A stretch of 64,000 bases of DNA from positions 24,350-88,349 of the forward strand of contig ATWQ01000003.1 in NCBI GenBank assembly GCA_000421325.1, written 5' to 3'. Shown piece after piece: positions 48,315-57,801 of this stretch. Position numbers and translations under genes: made by a program. A model generated the notes under the pieces. It saw nothing but the letters and a program-made list of their open reading frames with translations. It did no database searches and was not told the DNA's origin. This DNA is from an alpha proteobacterium SCGC AAA536-K22. GTDB lineage: Bacteria > Pseudomonadota > Alphaproteobacteria > Puniceispirillales > Marisalimonadaceae. The stretch's first letter is position 1, and every line of letters begins with the position of its first letter.

Positions 48315-48449
48315 ATGAATAAATTTAGAATTAAAACTGCTTGTGGTATTGACAAGTATAACAAACTTAAAAGGAATAAAACTTTTATAGGCAAATTTCG
48401 TTTATATTGGTTTAATTTTTTTGCAGTAATTAGAGATTTAAATAAGTAA
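48315..48449 (+). CDS. Small basic hypothetical protein, 44 aa
   Basis: ATG 48315 opens a 44-codon frame encoding a very basic peptide (MNKFRIKTACGIDKYNKLKR, ending FFAVIRDLNK) with a short hydrophobic C-terminal stretch. Its stop (TAATG) overlaps the start of the next gene by one base, suggesting translational coupling. No family recognised, and a chance frame is possible. Confidence 0.35.
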   Translation: MNKFRIKTACGIDKYNKLKRNKTFIGKFRLYWFNFFAVIRDLNK

Positions 48450-49021
48450 TGTCAAAAAGTGAGCCGCGAGGTATTATTCTTTTTGACGGGGATGATTATC
48501 TTTTTAAAAAATATTTAATTAATTGTAATTTTTACTTTGAGTATGGTGTTGGAGCGTCAACTAACTGGGTTTTAAGGAATACAAAATCAAATATAATTGC
48601 TGTTGATACGGATAAGAAATGGATTAACACTATTGATATTTCTAATAAGGGTTCTAGGGTAAAATTAAATTGGGTTAATTTAGGTGATTTAGGAAATTGG
48701 GGGCGACCTAAATCTTATGAATATAGGGACCAGTTTATTAATTATATTAGTAATGTTTGGAGTTTTAATGAAAAAGCAGATGTGATTCTCATAGATGGAA
48801 GGTTCAGAGTAGCTTGTTTCCTTTATAGTTTAATTAATGCAAAAATTAACAGCATAATAATCTTTGATGACTATAATAACAGACCTTATTATCACATTAT
48901 TGAAGAAGTTGTCCCTATTTACAAGATTTGTGGACGTCAAGCGGTCTTCAGAGTACCTAAGAATATAAATCGAAGCTTGGCAGAGAATATACTTAATAAA
49001 TTTTTATATGTTTTCGATTAA
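48449..49021 (+). CDS. Rossmann-fold methyltransferase-like protein
   Basis: 190 residues. The segments FYFEYGVGASTNWVLRN (SAM loop-like), IIAVDTDKKWIN and ADVILIDGRFRVACF give the strand-loop pattern of class I methyltransferases, with an unusual GVGAST glycine loop. It closely precedes and overlaps by 4 bp the end of lptD, convergent. The substrate is unknown. The nearby zinc-ribbon methyltransferase suggests a small envelope or glycan modification group. Confidence 0.7.
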   Translation: MSKSEPRGIILFDGDDYLFKKYLINCNFYFEYGVGASTNWVLRNTKSNIIAVDTDKKWINTIDISNKGSRVKLNWVNLGDLGNWGRPKSYEYRDQFINYISNVWSFNEKADVILIDGRFRVACFLYSLINAKINSIIIFDDYNNRPYYHIIEEVVPIYKICGRQAVFRVPKNINRSLAENILNKFLYVFD

Positions 49022-51201
49022 TATCTTAGATTTTTATTCAGGGCTTTATTAATTTCTTTTGGCTGCCAATTATATTCGCCCAAATTTCTAAAGTTAAAAG
49101 TTAAATAAATAGAGTCTTCTGGGACCAAATCTCTATCTACAACTCCACCGGTACTTTTATATTGAAACAAAATGGTGAGACAGTTTCCAAACATATAGCC
49201 TGAACCAGTATACTCTAACCCTAAAGTTTCTGAAATAAGTTCTTCTTTGTCATTATTTAAGTCATAGGTTCTAGAATAACTAGTTTTCCAGTTTGAAAAA
49301 TTTTTAGATAATCCTAAATTTAATTCTTCCCGATCGATGTTATTAGAAATAAAATCTCCATCAACTGATTTATGATTTGCTGAATAGCTCCATCCATTAA
49401 AAGATCCATTAAAATTAAAGTCTGATATATCTGATTTAAAATTATGATGATTATACAAGGAAAACCATGAAAATTTATACATTTCACTTGGATTCCAGTC
49501 TATTGAGTTGATAATGTGTGACTGTCTATCTTCATTGGCCATAGTAATATTTTTTTGGGTACCACTAACTTTTTGACTTTGTCCAATAAAAAAATTTATA
49601 TCTCCTAAGTTTTCAGTCATAACAAGTGATGTAATACCCAGATTTAGTCGATTATTTTCTTGAATATTATCTCTTCCTTGGAATTGATTGTTTAAAAATA
49701 AGTTAGCCTGATCTAACCTAAATTCTGCCGAGTCTCTATTTGGAACTTCATCAGTTCTATCAGAAGAAAAAACTGAGCTAAATTGAATTTTAGGCTCTAC
49801 TAAAAAGTTTGTTGAACCATTCATTAAAATATATTTATCACTTGCTGATATAGAAAAACCTGAAGAAATCCTATCAATGTATCTATTATCGTTACTATCA
49901 GTTGAAGGTCTTCCTTGAATAGAATATAAATCTAATCCGATATTTGCATCTGCTTCTAAAAGTAGATTATCATAACTAAACTTTTTGTTTATTTTACCAA
50001 GCCCGGACCATCTTTTCATATCGTAACTTTCGTCATTGTAAATTGAATGAGCATTAAATTTAATATCATAATTATATTTTTCGTTACTATTAAAAATATG
50101 ATGTGATACTGATGGAGCTAATACTGGTTCGTTATTGCTACTTTTCTCATCTAAATTTTGAATATTATAGACTTCAATAAAAGAAATTGAGTTTTCGTTA
50201 TATTTTTCTAGCTCTACATAACTTTTATATGTTGTGTCTACATCAAAACCATATCGTCTCATAAAAGTTTCCTGATCAGCATACTTAGCGCCTATGTTCA
50301 TAGTCCAATTATTTTTTAAGTTAGATGATGCCTTTAGATTAAAGCCAAATACATTGTCCCCATTAGATTTGTTAGTATCTAAATTTCCTTTATAAATGTT
50401 TGTTTCCAATGAAGTTTTCTCATATTCTTTTCGAATATTTAATTGATCAGCATGACCTGTTTTTCCATTTTGGTGAGATGTGAATGTCATATCCCAAGTA
50501 GGGTCATTTTCAGGAGAAAAATAATATGGAATCTTAATATGAAATCTATTTTGTTTTGAATAACCATAAACCGGTGTTAAAAAACCTGAGCGTCTTTTTA
50601 TAGTCCAATCTGGAAAACTTAAATATGGAAGATAATAAACGGGCAAAGAAAAGATCTTCATTACAGGATGTTTTAGATAAACAGTTTTTGTTTTTGGATC
50701 ATGTTTTATTTGTTTAGATTCAAGTCTCCATATTGGTGTTTCATCCTTTTTTAAATCACATTCACAAGCAGTATATACTCCTTCACGAAAAAAACTTTCT
50801 CCAAGATCATTTTTATTGAATTTCTTAGCGCTAACACTTGATTTATCTGCTAGTTTTCCAAAAAGGGGAATTGCAATAACAGATTTAAATTCATTAGTTA
50901 AAACGGATTTATCTGTTTCATAAATAGATCCATCTTTTTCTTTTAAAACAACATTTCCAACAGCAATAGCCTGATCTGATTTTTGGTCATACGTAACTTT
51001 ATCAGCTGTAATTTTTCTAGAGTCATTTATGATTATAACATTCCCTGATGCAGTAACGATTTTATTTTTTTCATCTACCTCTATATTGTCACTTGAGAAT
51101 TTAACACCATCATTATTTGATGATAAATTTTTATTATCATCAGCAAATGTCTCTCCTGAGACAAATAAAATTAAAACAAAAAACAATTTTAAAAATTTCA
51201 T
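49018..51201 (-). CDS. lptD: LPS-assembly outer-membrane protein LptD
   Basis: LptD inserts lipopolysaccharide into the outer membrane with LptE. A signal peptide (MKFLKLFFVLILFVSGETFA, about 20 residues) is followed by an OstA/LptA-like beta-jellyroll (VKFSSDNIEVDEKNKIVTAS, then ADKVTYDQKSDQAIAVGNVV). A large beta-barrel domain comes next, with the conserved region ARGACDLK-like TACECDLKKDETPIWRL and PVYYLPYLSFPDWTIKRRSG. 727 residues. The organism must therefore carry LPS, consistent with glmU and glmS nearby. Confidence 0.95.
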   Translation of the reverse strand: MKFLKLFFVLILFVSGETFADDNKNLSSNNDGVKFSSDNIEVDEKNKIVTASGNVIIINDSRKITADKVTYDQKSDQAIAVGNVVLKEKDGSIYETDKSVLTNEFKSVIAIPLFGKLADKSSVSAKKFNKNDLGESFFREGVYTACECDLKKDETPIWRLESKQIKHDPKTKTVYLKHPVMKIFSLPVYYLPYLSFPDWTIKRRSGFLTPVYGYSKQNRFHIKIPYYFSPENDPTWDMTFTSHQNGKTGHADQLNIRKEYEKTSLETNIYKGNLDTNKSNGDNVFGFNLKASSNLKNNWTMNIGAKYADQETFMRRYGFDVDTTYKSYVELEKYNENSISFIEVYNIQNLDEKSSNNEPVLAPSVSHHIFNSNEKYNYDIKFNAHSIYNDESYDMKRWSGLGKINKKFSYDNLLLEADANIGLDLYSIQGRPSTDSNDNRYIDRISSGFSISASDKYILMNGSTNFLVEPKIQFSSVFSSDRTDEVPNRDSAEFRLDQANLFLNNQFQGRDNIQENNRLNLGITSLVMTENLGDINFFIGQSQKVSGTQKNITMANEDRQSHIINSIDWNPSEMYKFSWFSLYNHHNFKSDISDFNFNGSFNGWSYSANHKSVDGDFISNNIDREELNLGLSKNFSNWKTSYSRTYDLNNDKEELISETLGLEYTGSGYMFGNCLTILFQYKSTGGVVDRDLVPEDSIYLTFNFRNLGEYNWQPKEINKALNKNLRY

Positions 51202-51257
51202 CTCTACCTTGTATCCTTAAAAAAATATTTGTAAAAGTTAAAATTTAATCATTACAT

Positions 51258-52715
51258 TTAAAATAAAACTTTGCCGGGGTTCATGATTCCTTTGGGGTCT
51301 AGTTGACTTTTGATAATCTTCATAAGAGAGTAGGCGACATCATTTTTATGAGTTTTAAGGTTGTTTTTTTTCAATTGACCAATTCCATGCTCAGCAGAAA
51401 AAGACCCATTGTATTTATTGACAATTTCATAAAGTTTATTAGTTAATTCAATACTTTTACCCTTAAATCCGTCGGGCAATGATCCATTCCCAAAAATATT
51501 ATAATGTAGATTACCGTCACCCAAATGTCCAAAATAGATGGTTTTTAATTCAGGTAAAAAATTTGAAATCATATTTTGTGCGTCTTTGTGAAACTCGCCT
51601 ATAGACTCAACAGGAAGAGAAATATCGTGTTTTAAACATTTAATTAAGTTGGATTTTTCAAGTTCTTTTTTTTCAGATTCAGCCGCAGCTTCTCTGATTG
51701 ACCATAATGATTTACTTTGATTTTCATTTTTACAAATTGTTGCATCAGATATTAAGCCTTTTTCAAAACATTCTTCCAGGACATTCTCAATTGTTTTAAT
51801 TATTGGAATTTCACCTTCTTTATTAGGAAACGTGTCATCCTTAGAATAACTTGAAATGTCTATCAAGACGCCCATTTCAGGAGTTTTTTCTAGAGGCATT
51901 ATAATTTTCTCAATATTATTTTTAGCAACCTCCCAGAAAACTTTGGGCATAAGTTCAAATGATTCAATTCTATCTGGAAAATAAGACTTAAATATATTAA
52001 GTAAATCTATAGAGTTTGTAATTCTATTGGCTTCTACAAATAATGTAGTTATCATTTTTGGCAACTGAAAAAGTTTCAGAGTCGCTGCAGTAATTATTCC
52101 AAGTGTGCCCTCGGCGCCAATAAAAATATTTTTTAAATCATATCCAGTATTATCTTTCTTGAGTTCAGAAAGTAAATTCATTATTTTACCATCTGGTAAA
52201 ACCACTTCTAAACCAAGACAAAGTTCTCTTGTATTTCCATATTTTAAAACATTAACACCACCGGCATTTGTTGATAAATTTCCACCAATCATGCATGACC
52301 CTTGAGCACCTAAACTTAGTGGAAAAAACAAATTATCATTTTCTACTATTTTGTGAATTTGAGATAATACCATGCCTGACTCAACTGTTATGGTTTGAGC
52401 GTCTTTATTAAATTGTCGAACATTATTCATTTTCTCTAACGAAATAATTATAGATCTTCCACTGTCATCAGGAGTAGCTGCTCCACATAGGCTTGTGTTT
52501 CCTCCTTGAGGAACAACGTCAACATTATTTTCATGAGCAAATAACAAGATAGATGAAACTTCTTCTGTATTTATAGGTTTTAATATAGCTGCAGCCTGTC
52601 CTTTAAACTGACCTCGCCAGTCATTAACGTATTTGTCATGATCTTCTTTATTGAATAAAGGGGGATGTTTTAATTGGAGTTTTCTGAGATCAATGTCTAA
52701 AGGTGTTTGTTGCAT
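51258..52715 (-). CDS. FAD-linked D-2-hydroxyacid dehydrogenase (D-2-hydroxyglutarate/D-lactate type)
   Basis: 485 residues of the GlcD/D2HGDH oxidoreductase family. The N-terminal PCMH FAD domain includes VVPQGGNTSLCGAATPD, GSCMIGGNLSTNAGGVNVLK and GAEGTLGIITAATLKL. The C-terminal domain holds the metal-binding YFGHLGDGNLHYN and SAEHGIGQLKKNNL, ending DPKGIMNPGKVLF. It oxidises a D-2-hydroxyacid and passes electrons to a quinone or ETF. D-2-hydroxyglutarate produced by serine/one-carbon metabolism is a reasonable substrate; D-lactate is possible. Confidence 0.85.
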   Translation of the reverse strand: MQQTPLDIDLRKLQLKHPPLFNKEDHDKYVNDWRGQFKGQAAAILKPINTEEVSSILLFAHENNVDVVPQGGNTSLCGAATPDDSGRSIIISLEKMNNVRQFNKDAQTITVESGMVLSQIHKIVENDNLFFPLSLGAQGSCMIGGNLSTNAGGVNVLKYGNTRELCLGLEVVLPDGKIMNLLSELKKDNTGYDLKNIFIGAEGTLGIITAATLKLFQLPKMITTLFVEANRITNSIDLLNIFKSYFPDRIESFELMPKVFWEVAKNNIEKIIMPLEKTPEMGVLIDISSYSKDDTFPNKEGEIPIIKTIENVLEECFEKGLISDATICKNENQSKSLWSIREAAAESEKKELEKSNLIKCLKHDISLPVESIGEFHKDAQNMISNFLPELKTIYFGHLGDGNLHYNIFGNGSLPDGFKGKSIELTNKLYEIVNKYNGSFSAEHGIGQLKKNNLKTHKNDVAYSLMKIIKSQLDPKGIMNPGKVLF

Positions 52716-52722
52716 TTTTTTC

Positions 52723-54516
52723 CTAGTTGATATGTTTTGTTTTATAAGCCGCTCTTTTCAATCGATCATTTATTGCGACTCCAACTCCTTTGTTAGGGAT
52801 TGGCATTACTTGAATATTTTCAACACCACAACTGTCTAGGTATCGTAATCCTGAAAATAGCAAATAACATGCTTGATTTAAGTTTCTATTAGTACTCAAA
52901 TTAAACAGATTTTGTTTTTTCTGCAATGATTTTGGAGTTTCTCCAAAAATTAACCAACCACTATTTTTCATATTTGATTTTTGATTTAAATAAACATTCG
53001 CATTTGGTGAATAGTGACTTTTAAATAGTCCAGGGGAAATTAACTCTTTGTTGTTTTTAACATCTAAAACTTTAGTTTTCATAACGTTAAAAATCATCTC
53101 AGTTGTTATATAGCCATGCCTAAGAATAATAGGGTTTTTTCCACGACAATCAACTACAGTAGACTCAATTCCAACTTCACAAAACCCATAATCAATTATC
53201 TTAGAAAGTTTCCAACCTTCACCTTTAAAATTTGGCCCAAAATCATCAATAACGTGTTTCGCATTTGTTGGACTTACACCACCTGACTTGTTAGCACTAG
53301 GAGCTAAAATAGGAATTTTAATTCTCTCAAGTAAATCCATTGCCACAGGGTGAGATGGAACTCTTATTCCTAGGCTACTCTTATTTTGTGATAATATATT
53401 TGATTTATTATTCTTCTTTATCTGCAATATTATAGTTAGTGGACCTGGCCAGAATTTATTAGTTAATTTATGTGCAATGTCTGTAAATTGAACATATTTT
53501 TCAGCTTCTTCTTTATTATAAGTATGGGCAATTAAAGGATTATGCAATGGACGATTTTTAGCAGAATAGATACTTTTAATAGCTTTTTTACTATTTCCTA
53601 TAGCCCCAATTCCATAAACAGTCTCGGTGGGAAAAGCTACTAGTTCTTTTTTATTTAGAGCCTTAACTGCTAAGGTTAAATCTATTTCATATTTTTTGTT
53701 ATTTGTATTACTTAGATTTAAAAGAAACTTACATGGTAAATTATCAGTCAGGCCATATGCTAAGAAATTTCTATTTTTGAAATTCTCTTTACCATATCTC
53801 ATTTCAAAACCTGAACTGGTAATAATATTTCCACCTGCTGCTTTGAGAATACTGTGTCCGGCGGCGATATCCCACTCCATAGTTGGAGAAGTACGAGGAT
53901 AAAAATCTACTTGGCCTTCAGCTAAATAACAAAATTTTATACTAGAGCCAATATCTTGATCTGAAACAGGATTAACAAAAGAAATCCAATTTTCTAATTC
54001 TATTGATCTGTGATTAAAACTGCTTAATATCTTTAAATTATTGTAATCAATTTTATTACATTTTATTCGCTGAGAATTCTCAAAATTTTGGTTGTTTTCT
54101 AATCTCCATGCCATACCTCTAAAGTTATACCAAATATTACCAGTGTAAGGCTGTGATATTAATCCAAATATGGGTGAATTATTCTTTATAAGAGCAAAAT
54201 TTACAGTGAAATTTGGTTTCTTATTTATAAACTCTTTGGTTCCATCAATAGGATCTATCAACCAAAAATTATTATTATTTTGAAAGAATTGCTGAGACTT
54301 CTCAAACTCTTCACTAATAATTTTTACTTTTGGAAAAAGTTTTTTTATCCCATTAACAGCTATTTGATTAACTTCAAGATCTGCTTGAGTAAGTGGAGAA
54401 TTGTCATTTTTGTATTTTACCTTATCAACACTTAGATTATGAAAATGAAACATCGCGCATTTATTACATTCCTTTACTAAATCAATCATTTGCAAAAGTT
54501 TTTTTGAATTAATCAT
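52723..54516 (-). CDS. Fusion of CysQ (3'-phosphoadenosine phosphatase) and Sua5/TsaC
   Basis: A single 597-residue frame carries two enzymes. Residues about 1-265 are CysQ/inositol-monophosphatase: SPLTQADLEVNQIAV, ISEEF, WLIDPIDGTKEFI and MEWDIAAGHSILKAAGG, the metal ligands and signature. Residues about 277-597 are a full L-threonylcarbamoyladenylate synthase (Sua5 type): VAFPTETVYGIGAIG, KNRPLHNPLIAH, KFWPGPLTIIL, RVPSHPVAMDLL, ILAPSANKSGG and the C-terminal Sua5 domain ending GVGVAINDRLKRAAYKT. CysQ recycles PAP; Sua5 makes the t6A precursor for tRNA. No stop or start codon context separates them. Confidence 0.9.
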   Translation of the reverse strand: MINSKKLLQMIDLVKECNKCAMFHFHNLSVDKVKYKNDNSPLTQADLEVNQIAVNGIKKLFPKVKIISEEFEKSQQFFQNNNNFWLIDPIDGTKEFINKKPNFTVNFALIKNNSPIFGLISQPYTGNIWYNFRGMAWRLENNQNFENSQRIKCNKIDYNNLKILSSFNHRSIELENWISFVNPVSDQDIGSSIKFCYLAEGQVDFYPRTSPTMEWDIAAGHSILKAAGGNIITSSGFEMRYGKENFKNRNFLAYGLTDNLPCKFLLNLSNTNNKKYEIDLTLAVKALNKKELVAFPTETVYGIGAIGNSKKAIKSIYSAKNRPLHNPLIAHTYNKEEAEKYVQFTDIAHKLTNKFWPGPLTIILQIKKNNKSNILSQNKSSLGIRVPSHPVAMDLLERIKIPILAPSANKSGGVSPTNAKHVIDDFGPNFKGEGWKLSKIIDYGFCEVGIESTVVDCRGKNPIILRHGYITTEMIFNVMKTKVLDVKNNKELISPGLFKSHYSPNANVYLNQKSNMKNSGWLIFGETPKSLQKKQNLFNLSTNRNLNQACYLLFSGLRYLDSCGVENIQVMPIPNKGVGVAINDRLKRAAYKTKHIN

Positions 54517-55160
54517 GATTTATAGTCTGCTTTTTCTATTTTTACTTTATTGTAAAAGTGCCATAAAAATAGTGCTGCTGCTGCCCGATGAGGTTCCCAC
54601 ATAATTCCAATTTTTTCCATCTCTTTTTCATTTGGTCTAGTTTCTAAATCCTTTAATTGCCTAAGAGCTTCTTGCAGTGCCAAGTCAGCAGATGGCCATG
54701 CGTTTGTGTCTTGCAGAGCAAATATTTTATAATTATTAATTGTCCAATGTCCAATACCTTTAATTTTAATTAATAAATTTGTAACTTCATCGCTTTTTAA
54801 CCTATTCAGAGAATTGATATCAATTTCATTTTTTATTGTTAGTGTTGCTAAATTTTTTAGATAAGATGATTTTTGAGAAGACAACCCATAAAGCTTTAAT
54901 TTTTCTATACTAGCTTCAGATATTTTTTTTTCATTTAACATCCCATCTTTTTTTAATTTATCGCTTAGAGATTTTGCTACATTAGTTGAAATTTGTTGTC
55001 CAATTATAATCTTAGCAAGACTCTCAAATCCTTGCTCGATTGTACGATTTAGAGGCAAACCAAATTGTTCAAAAATTTTTTTAAAGCTTTCATCAATTTT
55101 AATAACACTGTAAAATGCATTATTCATATTGGTATTCCATTTTAAATTCATTTTTAACAT
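54513..55160 (-). CDS. DNA-3-methyladenine glycosylase II (HhH-GPD, AlkA-like)
   Basis: This base-excision repair glycosylase has 215 residues. The helix-hairpin-helix/GPD core contains FESLAKIIIGQQISTNVAKSL (about residues 42-62), the hairpin LIKIKGIGHWTINNYKIF and the catalytic Asp in WPSADLALQEALRQL. WEPHRAAAALFLWHFY ends the domain. It lacks the large N-terminal AlkA domain, as in short alphaproteobacterial forms. Its last 4 bases overlap the start of the CysQ-Sua5 gene. Confidence 0.88.
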   Translation of the reverse strand: MLKMNLKWNTNMNNAFYSVIKIDESFKKIFEQFGLPLNRTIEQGFESLAKIIIGQQISTNVAKSLSDKLKKDGMLNEKKISEASIEKLKLYGLSSQKSSYLKNLATLTIKNEIDINSLNRLKSDEVTNLLIKIKGIGHWTINNYKIFALQDTNAWPSADLALQEALRQLKDLETRPNEKEMEKIGIMWEPHRAAAALFLWHFYNKVKIEKADYKS

Positions 55161-55191
55161 TCCAATTTAACTCCAATCATTATGTATTAAA

Positions 55192-55851
55192 ATGTATCAA
55201 ACAGGTAAAGAAAAGGATAATAAAGTTAAAGTATGGGATCTCTCTCTAAGAGTATTTCACCTTATCTTAATTTTTCTAATTTTAGGCTCTTACACCTCAG
55301 CTAAGCTAGATATGTTAAATATACATCAATATTTTGGTGTGTCTCTTTTAGGTTTAATTTTTTTTAGAATTTTATGGGGCTTTATAGGTAGTTATTATTC
55401 TAAGTTTAAAAGCTTTAACATATCTATTAAAGGAGCATCTACGCAGTTTTCAAAAAACAATCAAGATAAAACAATCAGAACATCTCTTGGTAGCTTCTCA
55501 ACTTTGTTATTTATAATTGTCTTATTTATCTTGTCCATTTCAGGTTTGTTTTCAAGCGATGACATTTTATACGACGCTCCTCTCGCTCATTTGGCGCCTG
55601 ATTATGTATATTTCTGGACAGACATTCATAATTTGTTTCATTTTCTTTTATATTATTTGGTAGGTATTCATATTTTAGCTATTTTATACTATCAAATTAT
55701 AAAAAAACATAAAATTATAGAAAGAATGGTTGATGGTTACACAAGAATAAATCAAACAATTGTAAAACCCATTGACGAAAAACCGTTAAAAGGCATGTTG
55801 TTAATGTTAATTTTTATTTTAATACCAATTTTAATTTTGAGTTTTTTTTAA
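55192..55851 (+). CDS. Cytochrome b561 family protein
   Basis: A 219-residue integral membrane di-heme b-type cytochrome. It has helices with candidate heme His residues in LSLRVFHLILIFL, LNIHQYFGVSLLGLIFFRIL (with the following WGFIGS) and DIHNLFHFLLYYLVGIHILA. The N-terminal VKVWDLSLRVFHL is the signature of Ni/Fe-hydrogenase/b561-type cytochromes. A C-terminal hydrophobic helix follows a loop. A partner c-type cytochrome is not adjacent. Electron donor and acceptor unknown. Confidence 0.85.
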   Translation: MYQTGKEKDNKVKVWDLSLRVFHLILIFLILGSYTSAKLDMLNIHQYFGVSLLGLIFFRILWGFIGSYYSKFKSFNISIKGASTQFSKNNQDKTIRTSLGSFSTLLFIIVLFILSISGLFSSDDILYDAPLAHLAPDYVYFWTDIHNLFHFLLYYLVGIHILAILYYQIIKKHKIIERMVDGYTRINQTIVKPIDEKPLKGMLLMLIFILIPILILSFF

Positions 55852-55856
55852 ATACT

Positions 55857-56303
55857 TTATCCAATATCTGCTTTGTATCCAACTGACTCGATTCCTGAAA
55901 CCGCAGCTATTTCGTCGTTGTCTGATGTGTCGCCTGAAATCCCAAGACATCCTACAATGTTATTGTTTTTATCCCTTATTAACACACCTCCGGGCACAGG
56001 TACTAAAGCTCCGTTTGTAAGAGCATTTACAGAATTTATAAAATAAGCTTGTTGTTCCGCTCTATTAAATAATGCTCTTGAACCCATACCCATTTGAAAT
56101 GCACCATTAGCCTTTCCATGAGCTATTTGAAAACGTAAACTACTTATTCCATCTTCACCAGAACATGCCTTTATTGCACCTCGGTGATCTAAAAGCACAA
56201 CCATAATAGGATTAATTTTTATTTCTCTTGCTTTACTGATTGCATTTTTGACGATTAGATCTGCTTTTTCTAAGGTTATTTGCTCCAAAACAATTTCTGA
56301 CAT
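55857..56303 (-). CDS. GlcG/HbpS-like protein (DUF336)
   Basis: 148 residues of the GlcG/HbpS family: ADLIVKNAISKAREIKINPI, MVVLLDHRGAIKACSGEDG, SLRFQIAHGKANGAFQMGMG and VPVPGGVLIRDKNNNIVGCL. The end GISGDTSDNDEIAAVSGIES is family-typical. Relatives are heme-binding or accessory to glycolate and cobalamin-adenosyl metabolism; the exact role is unclear. No signal peptide, so it is cytoplasmic. Convergent with the cytochrome b561 gene, 5 bp apart. Confidence 0.88.
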   Translation of the reverse strand: MSEIVLEQITLEKADLIVKNAISKAREIKINPIMVVLLDHRGAIKACSGEDGISSLRFQIAHGKANGAFQMGMGSRALFNRAEQQAYFINSVNALTNGALVPVPGGVLIRDKNNNIVGCLGISGDTSDNDEIAAVSGIESVGYKADIG

Positions 56304-56419
56304 TATAAAACTCCATTCTTAAAACTTTAGTATTCAATAGCATTATGTTTAAATATATATTCTAATTTATGTTATTTGTGTTATTTTTTTTTAAAATCTT
56401 TAGGAATAAATGAAATATA

Positions 56420-57430
56420 ATGAGCCCAAAATTAGATTATCTTGAGTTTTTAAAGTCTAATGAAAAAATAATTAGATATCATGATACTTTTATTGTCGTA
56501 GCATTCTATAAATTTTTTAAAGTTAGCAATCTTCTTTATTTTCAAACTTTATTAAACTCAATTTTATCTACAACAGAAATTAAAGGTACTATTCTCGTGG
56601 CTAATGAAGGTGTAAATGGAACAATTTCTGGTAACAAAAATGAAATTTCAAAAGCTTTAGAAAGTATTTGGAAGATTGAAAATTTAATTGATCTTAAGCC
56701 CAAATTTTCTTTGGCGCCTAAAAATCCATTTTTTAGGATGAAAATTAAATTAAAAAAAGAGATTGTAACTTTAGGAATAAAAGATGTTTCACCAAATAAC
56801 GTTGTTGGAAAATACATTGAACCTGAAAAATGGAATGAATTAATTTCAGATGAAAACTTATTGTTAATAGATACCAGGAATGATTATGAAGTATCTATTG
56901 GGACTTTTGAGAATGCTTTAAACCCTAATATCAAAAATTTTAGAGAATTTCCGAAATGGGCATCAGAAAATTTAATAAAAAAAGATCCTGAAATTAAAAA
57001 TAAAAAAATTGCAATGTTTTGCACAGGAGGTATTAGATGCGAAAAGTCTACCTCTTATTTGAAATCAATAGGCTTTAAAGATGTTTGTCACTTAGAAGGA
57101 GGTATATTAAAATATCTTGAAAAAATCCCTGAGAAAAATAGCAAATGGAATGGTAGTTGTTTTGTTTTTGATTATAGAGTTTCTGTTCAACACAACTTAA
57201 AATTAGGTAATTATGATATGTGTTTTGCTTGCAGAATGCCTATTAATGAAGAGGATAAAAAACACAAATTTTTTGTACAAGGTGAAAGTTGTCACCATTG
57301 TTTCAATGTATCAAATCAAAAACAAAAACAAAAGTTTAAAGAACGTCAAAGACAAATTGAATTATCAAAATTAAAAAATGAGTCTCATATTGGCATTGTT
57401 AATAGTAGAAATAAAGTAACTAAAGTTTAA
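56420..57430 (+). CDS. trhO: tRNA uridine-34 hydroxylase (rhodanese family)
   Basis: TrhO hydroxylates U34 of tRNAs with oxygen, the first step to cmo5U. The N-terminal acylphosphatase-like domain (about 25-105, VANEGVNGTISGNKNEIS) is followed by a rhodanese domain with DTRNDYEVSIGTF and the catalytic Cys loop MFCTGGIRCEKSTSYL (about residue 200). The C-terminal zinc-like Cys pattern (CFACRMPI, CHHCFNVS) is also present. 336 residues. Its end overlaps the convergent ArsC-like gene by 4 bp. Confidence 0.95.
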   Translation: MSPKLDYLEFLKSNEKIIRYHDTFIVVAFYKFFKVSNLLYFQTLLNSILSTTEIKGTILVANEGVNGTISGNKNEISKALESIWKIENLIDLKPKFSLAPKNPFFRMKIKLKKEIVTLGIKDVSPNNVVGKYIEPEKWNELISDENLLLIDTRNDYEVSIGTFENALNPNIKNFREFPKWASENLIKKDPEIKNKKIAMFCTGGIRCEKSTSYLKSIGFKDVCHLEGGILKYLEKIPEKNSKWNGSCFVFDYRVSVQHNLKLGNYDMCFACRMPINEEDKKHKFFVQGESCHHCFNVSNQKQKQKFKERQRQIELSKLKNESHIGIVNSRNKVTKV

Positions 57431-57801
57431 TCAAATAAAGTGTTTACTATTTCTGGTGGTCGTCCAATTACTGATTTAATTAACTGACCACCTGTGTATT
57501 TTGTAATTAAAGGTCTTTGTAATAAGATAGGATTTGTAATAATAAGTTTTTTAATATCATTTTCATTAAGTTCATACTTACTTAAATTTAAATTCTTAAA
57601 AGTAATTTCATTTTTTCTTATCAATTCATCTCTTGAAATGTTCTGTGAATTTAGTATTGCCCCAAGATCATTCTCATCAATTCCAACTTCTAAATATTTT
57701 ATAATTTTGTAATTCTTAGTTTTTGACTTAAGTAATTCCAAAGCTTGTCTTGATTTTGAACATCTTGAATTATGGTAGATTTGATAGAGGGTTTGTTTCA
57801 T
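57427..57801 (-). CDS. ArsC/Spx-family thioredoxin-fold protein
   Basis: 124 residues: the active-site segment IYHNSRCSKSRQALELL has one Cys (residue about 14), the ArsC-type Cys-Ser-Lys-Ser-Arg. Family motifs NPILLQRPLITKY and the end SVIGRPPEIVNTLF follow. A true glutaredoxin-coupled arsenate reductase is plausible; many ArsC-like proteins have other or unknown functions. It overlaps the next gene (57798) by 4 bp, so the two are coupled. Confidence 0.88.
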   Translation of the reverse strand: MKQTLYQIYHNSRCSKSRQALELLKSKTKNYKIIKYLEVGIDENDLGAILNSQNISRDELIRKNEITFKNLNLSKYELNENDIKKLIITNPILLQRPLITKYTGGQLIKSVIGRPPEIVNTLFD

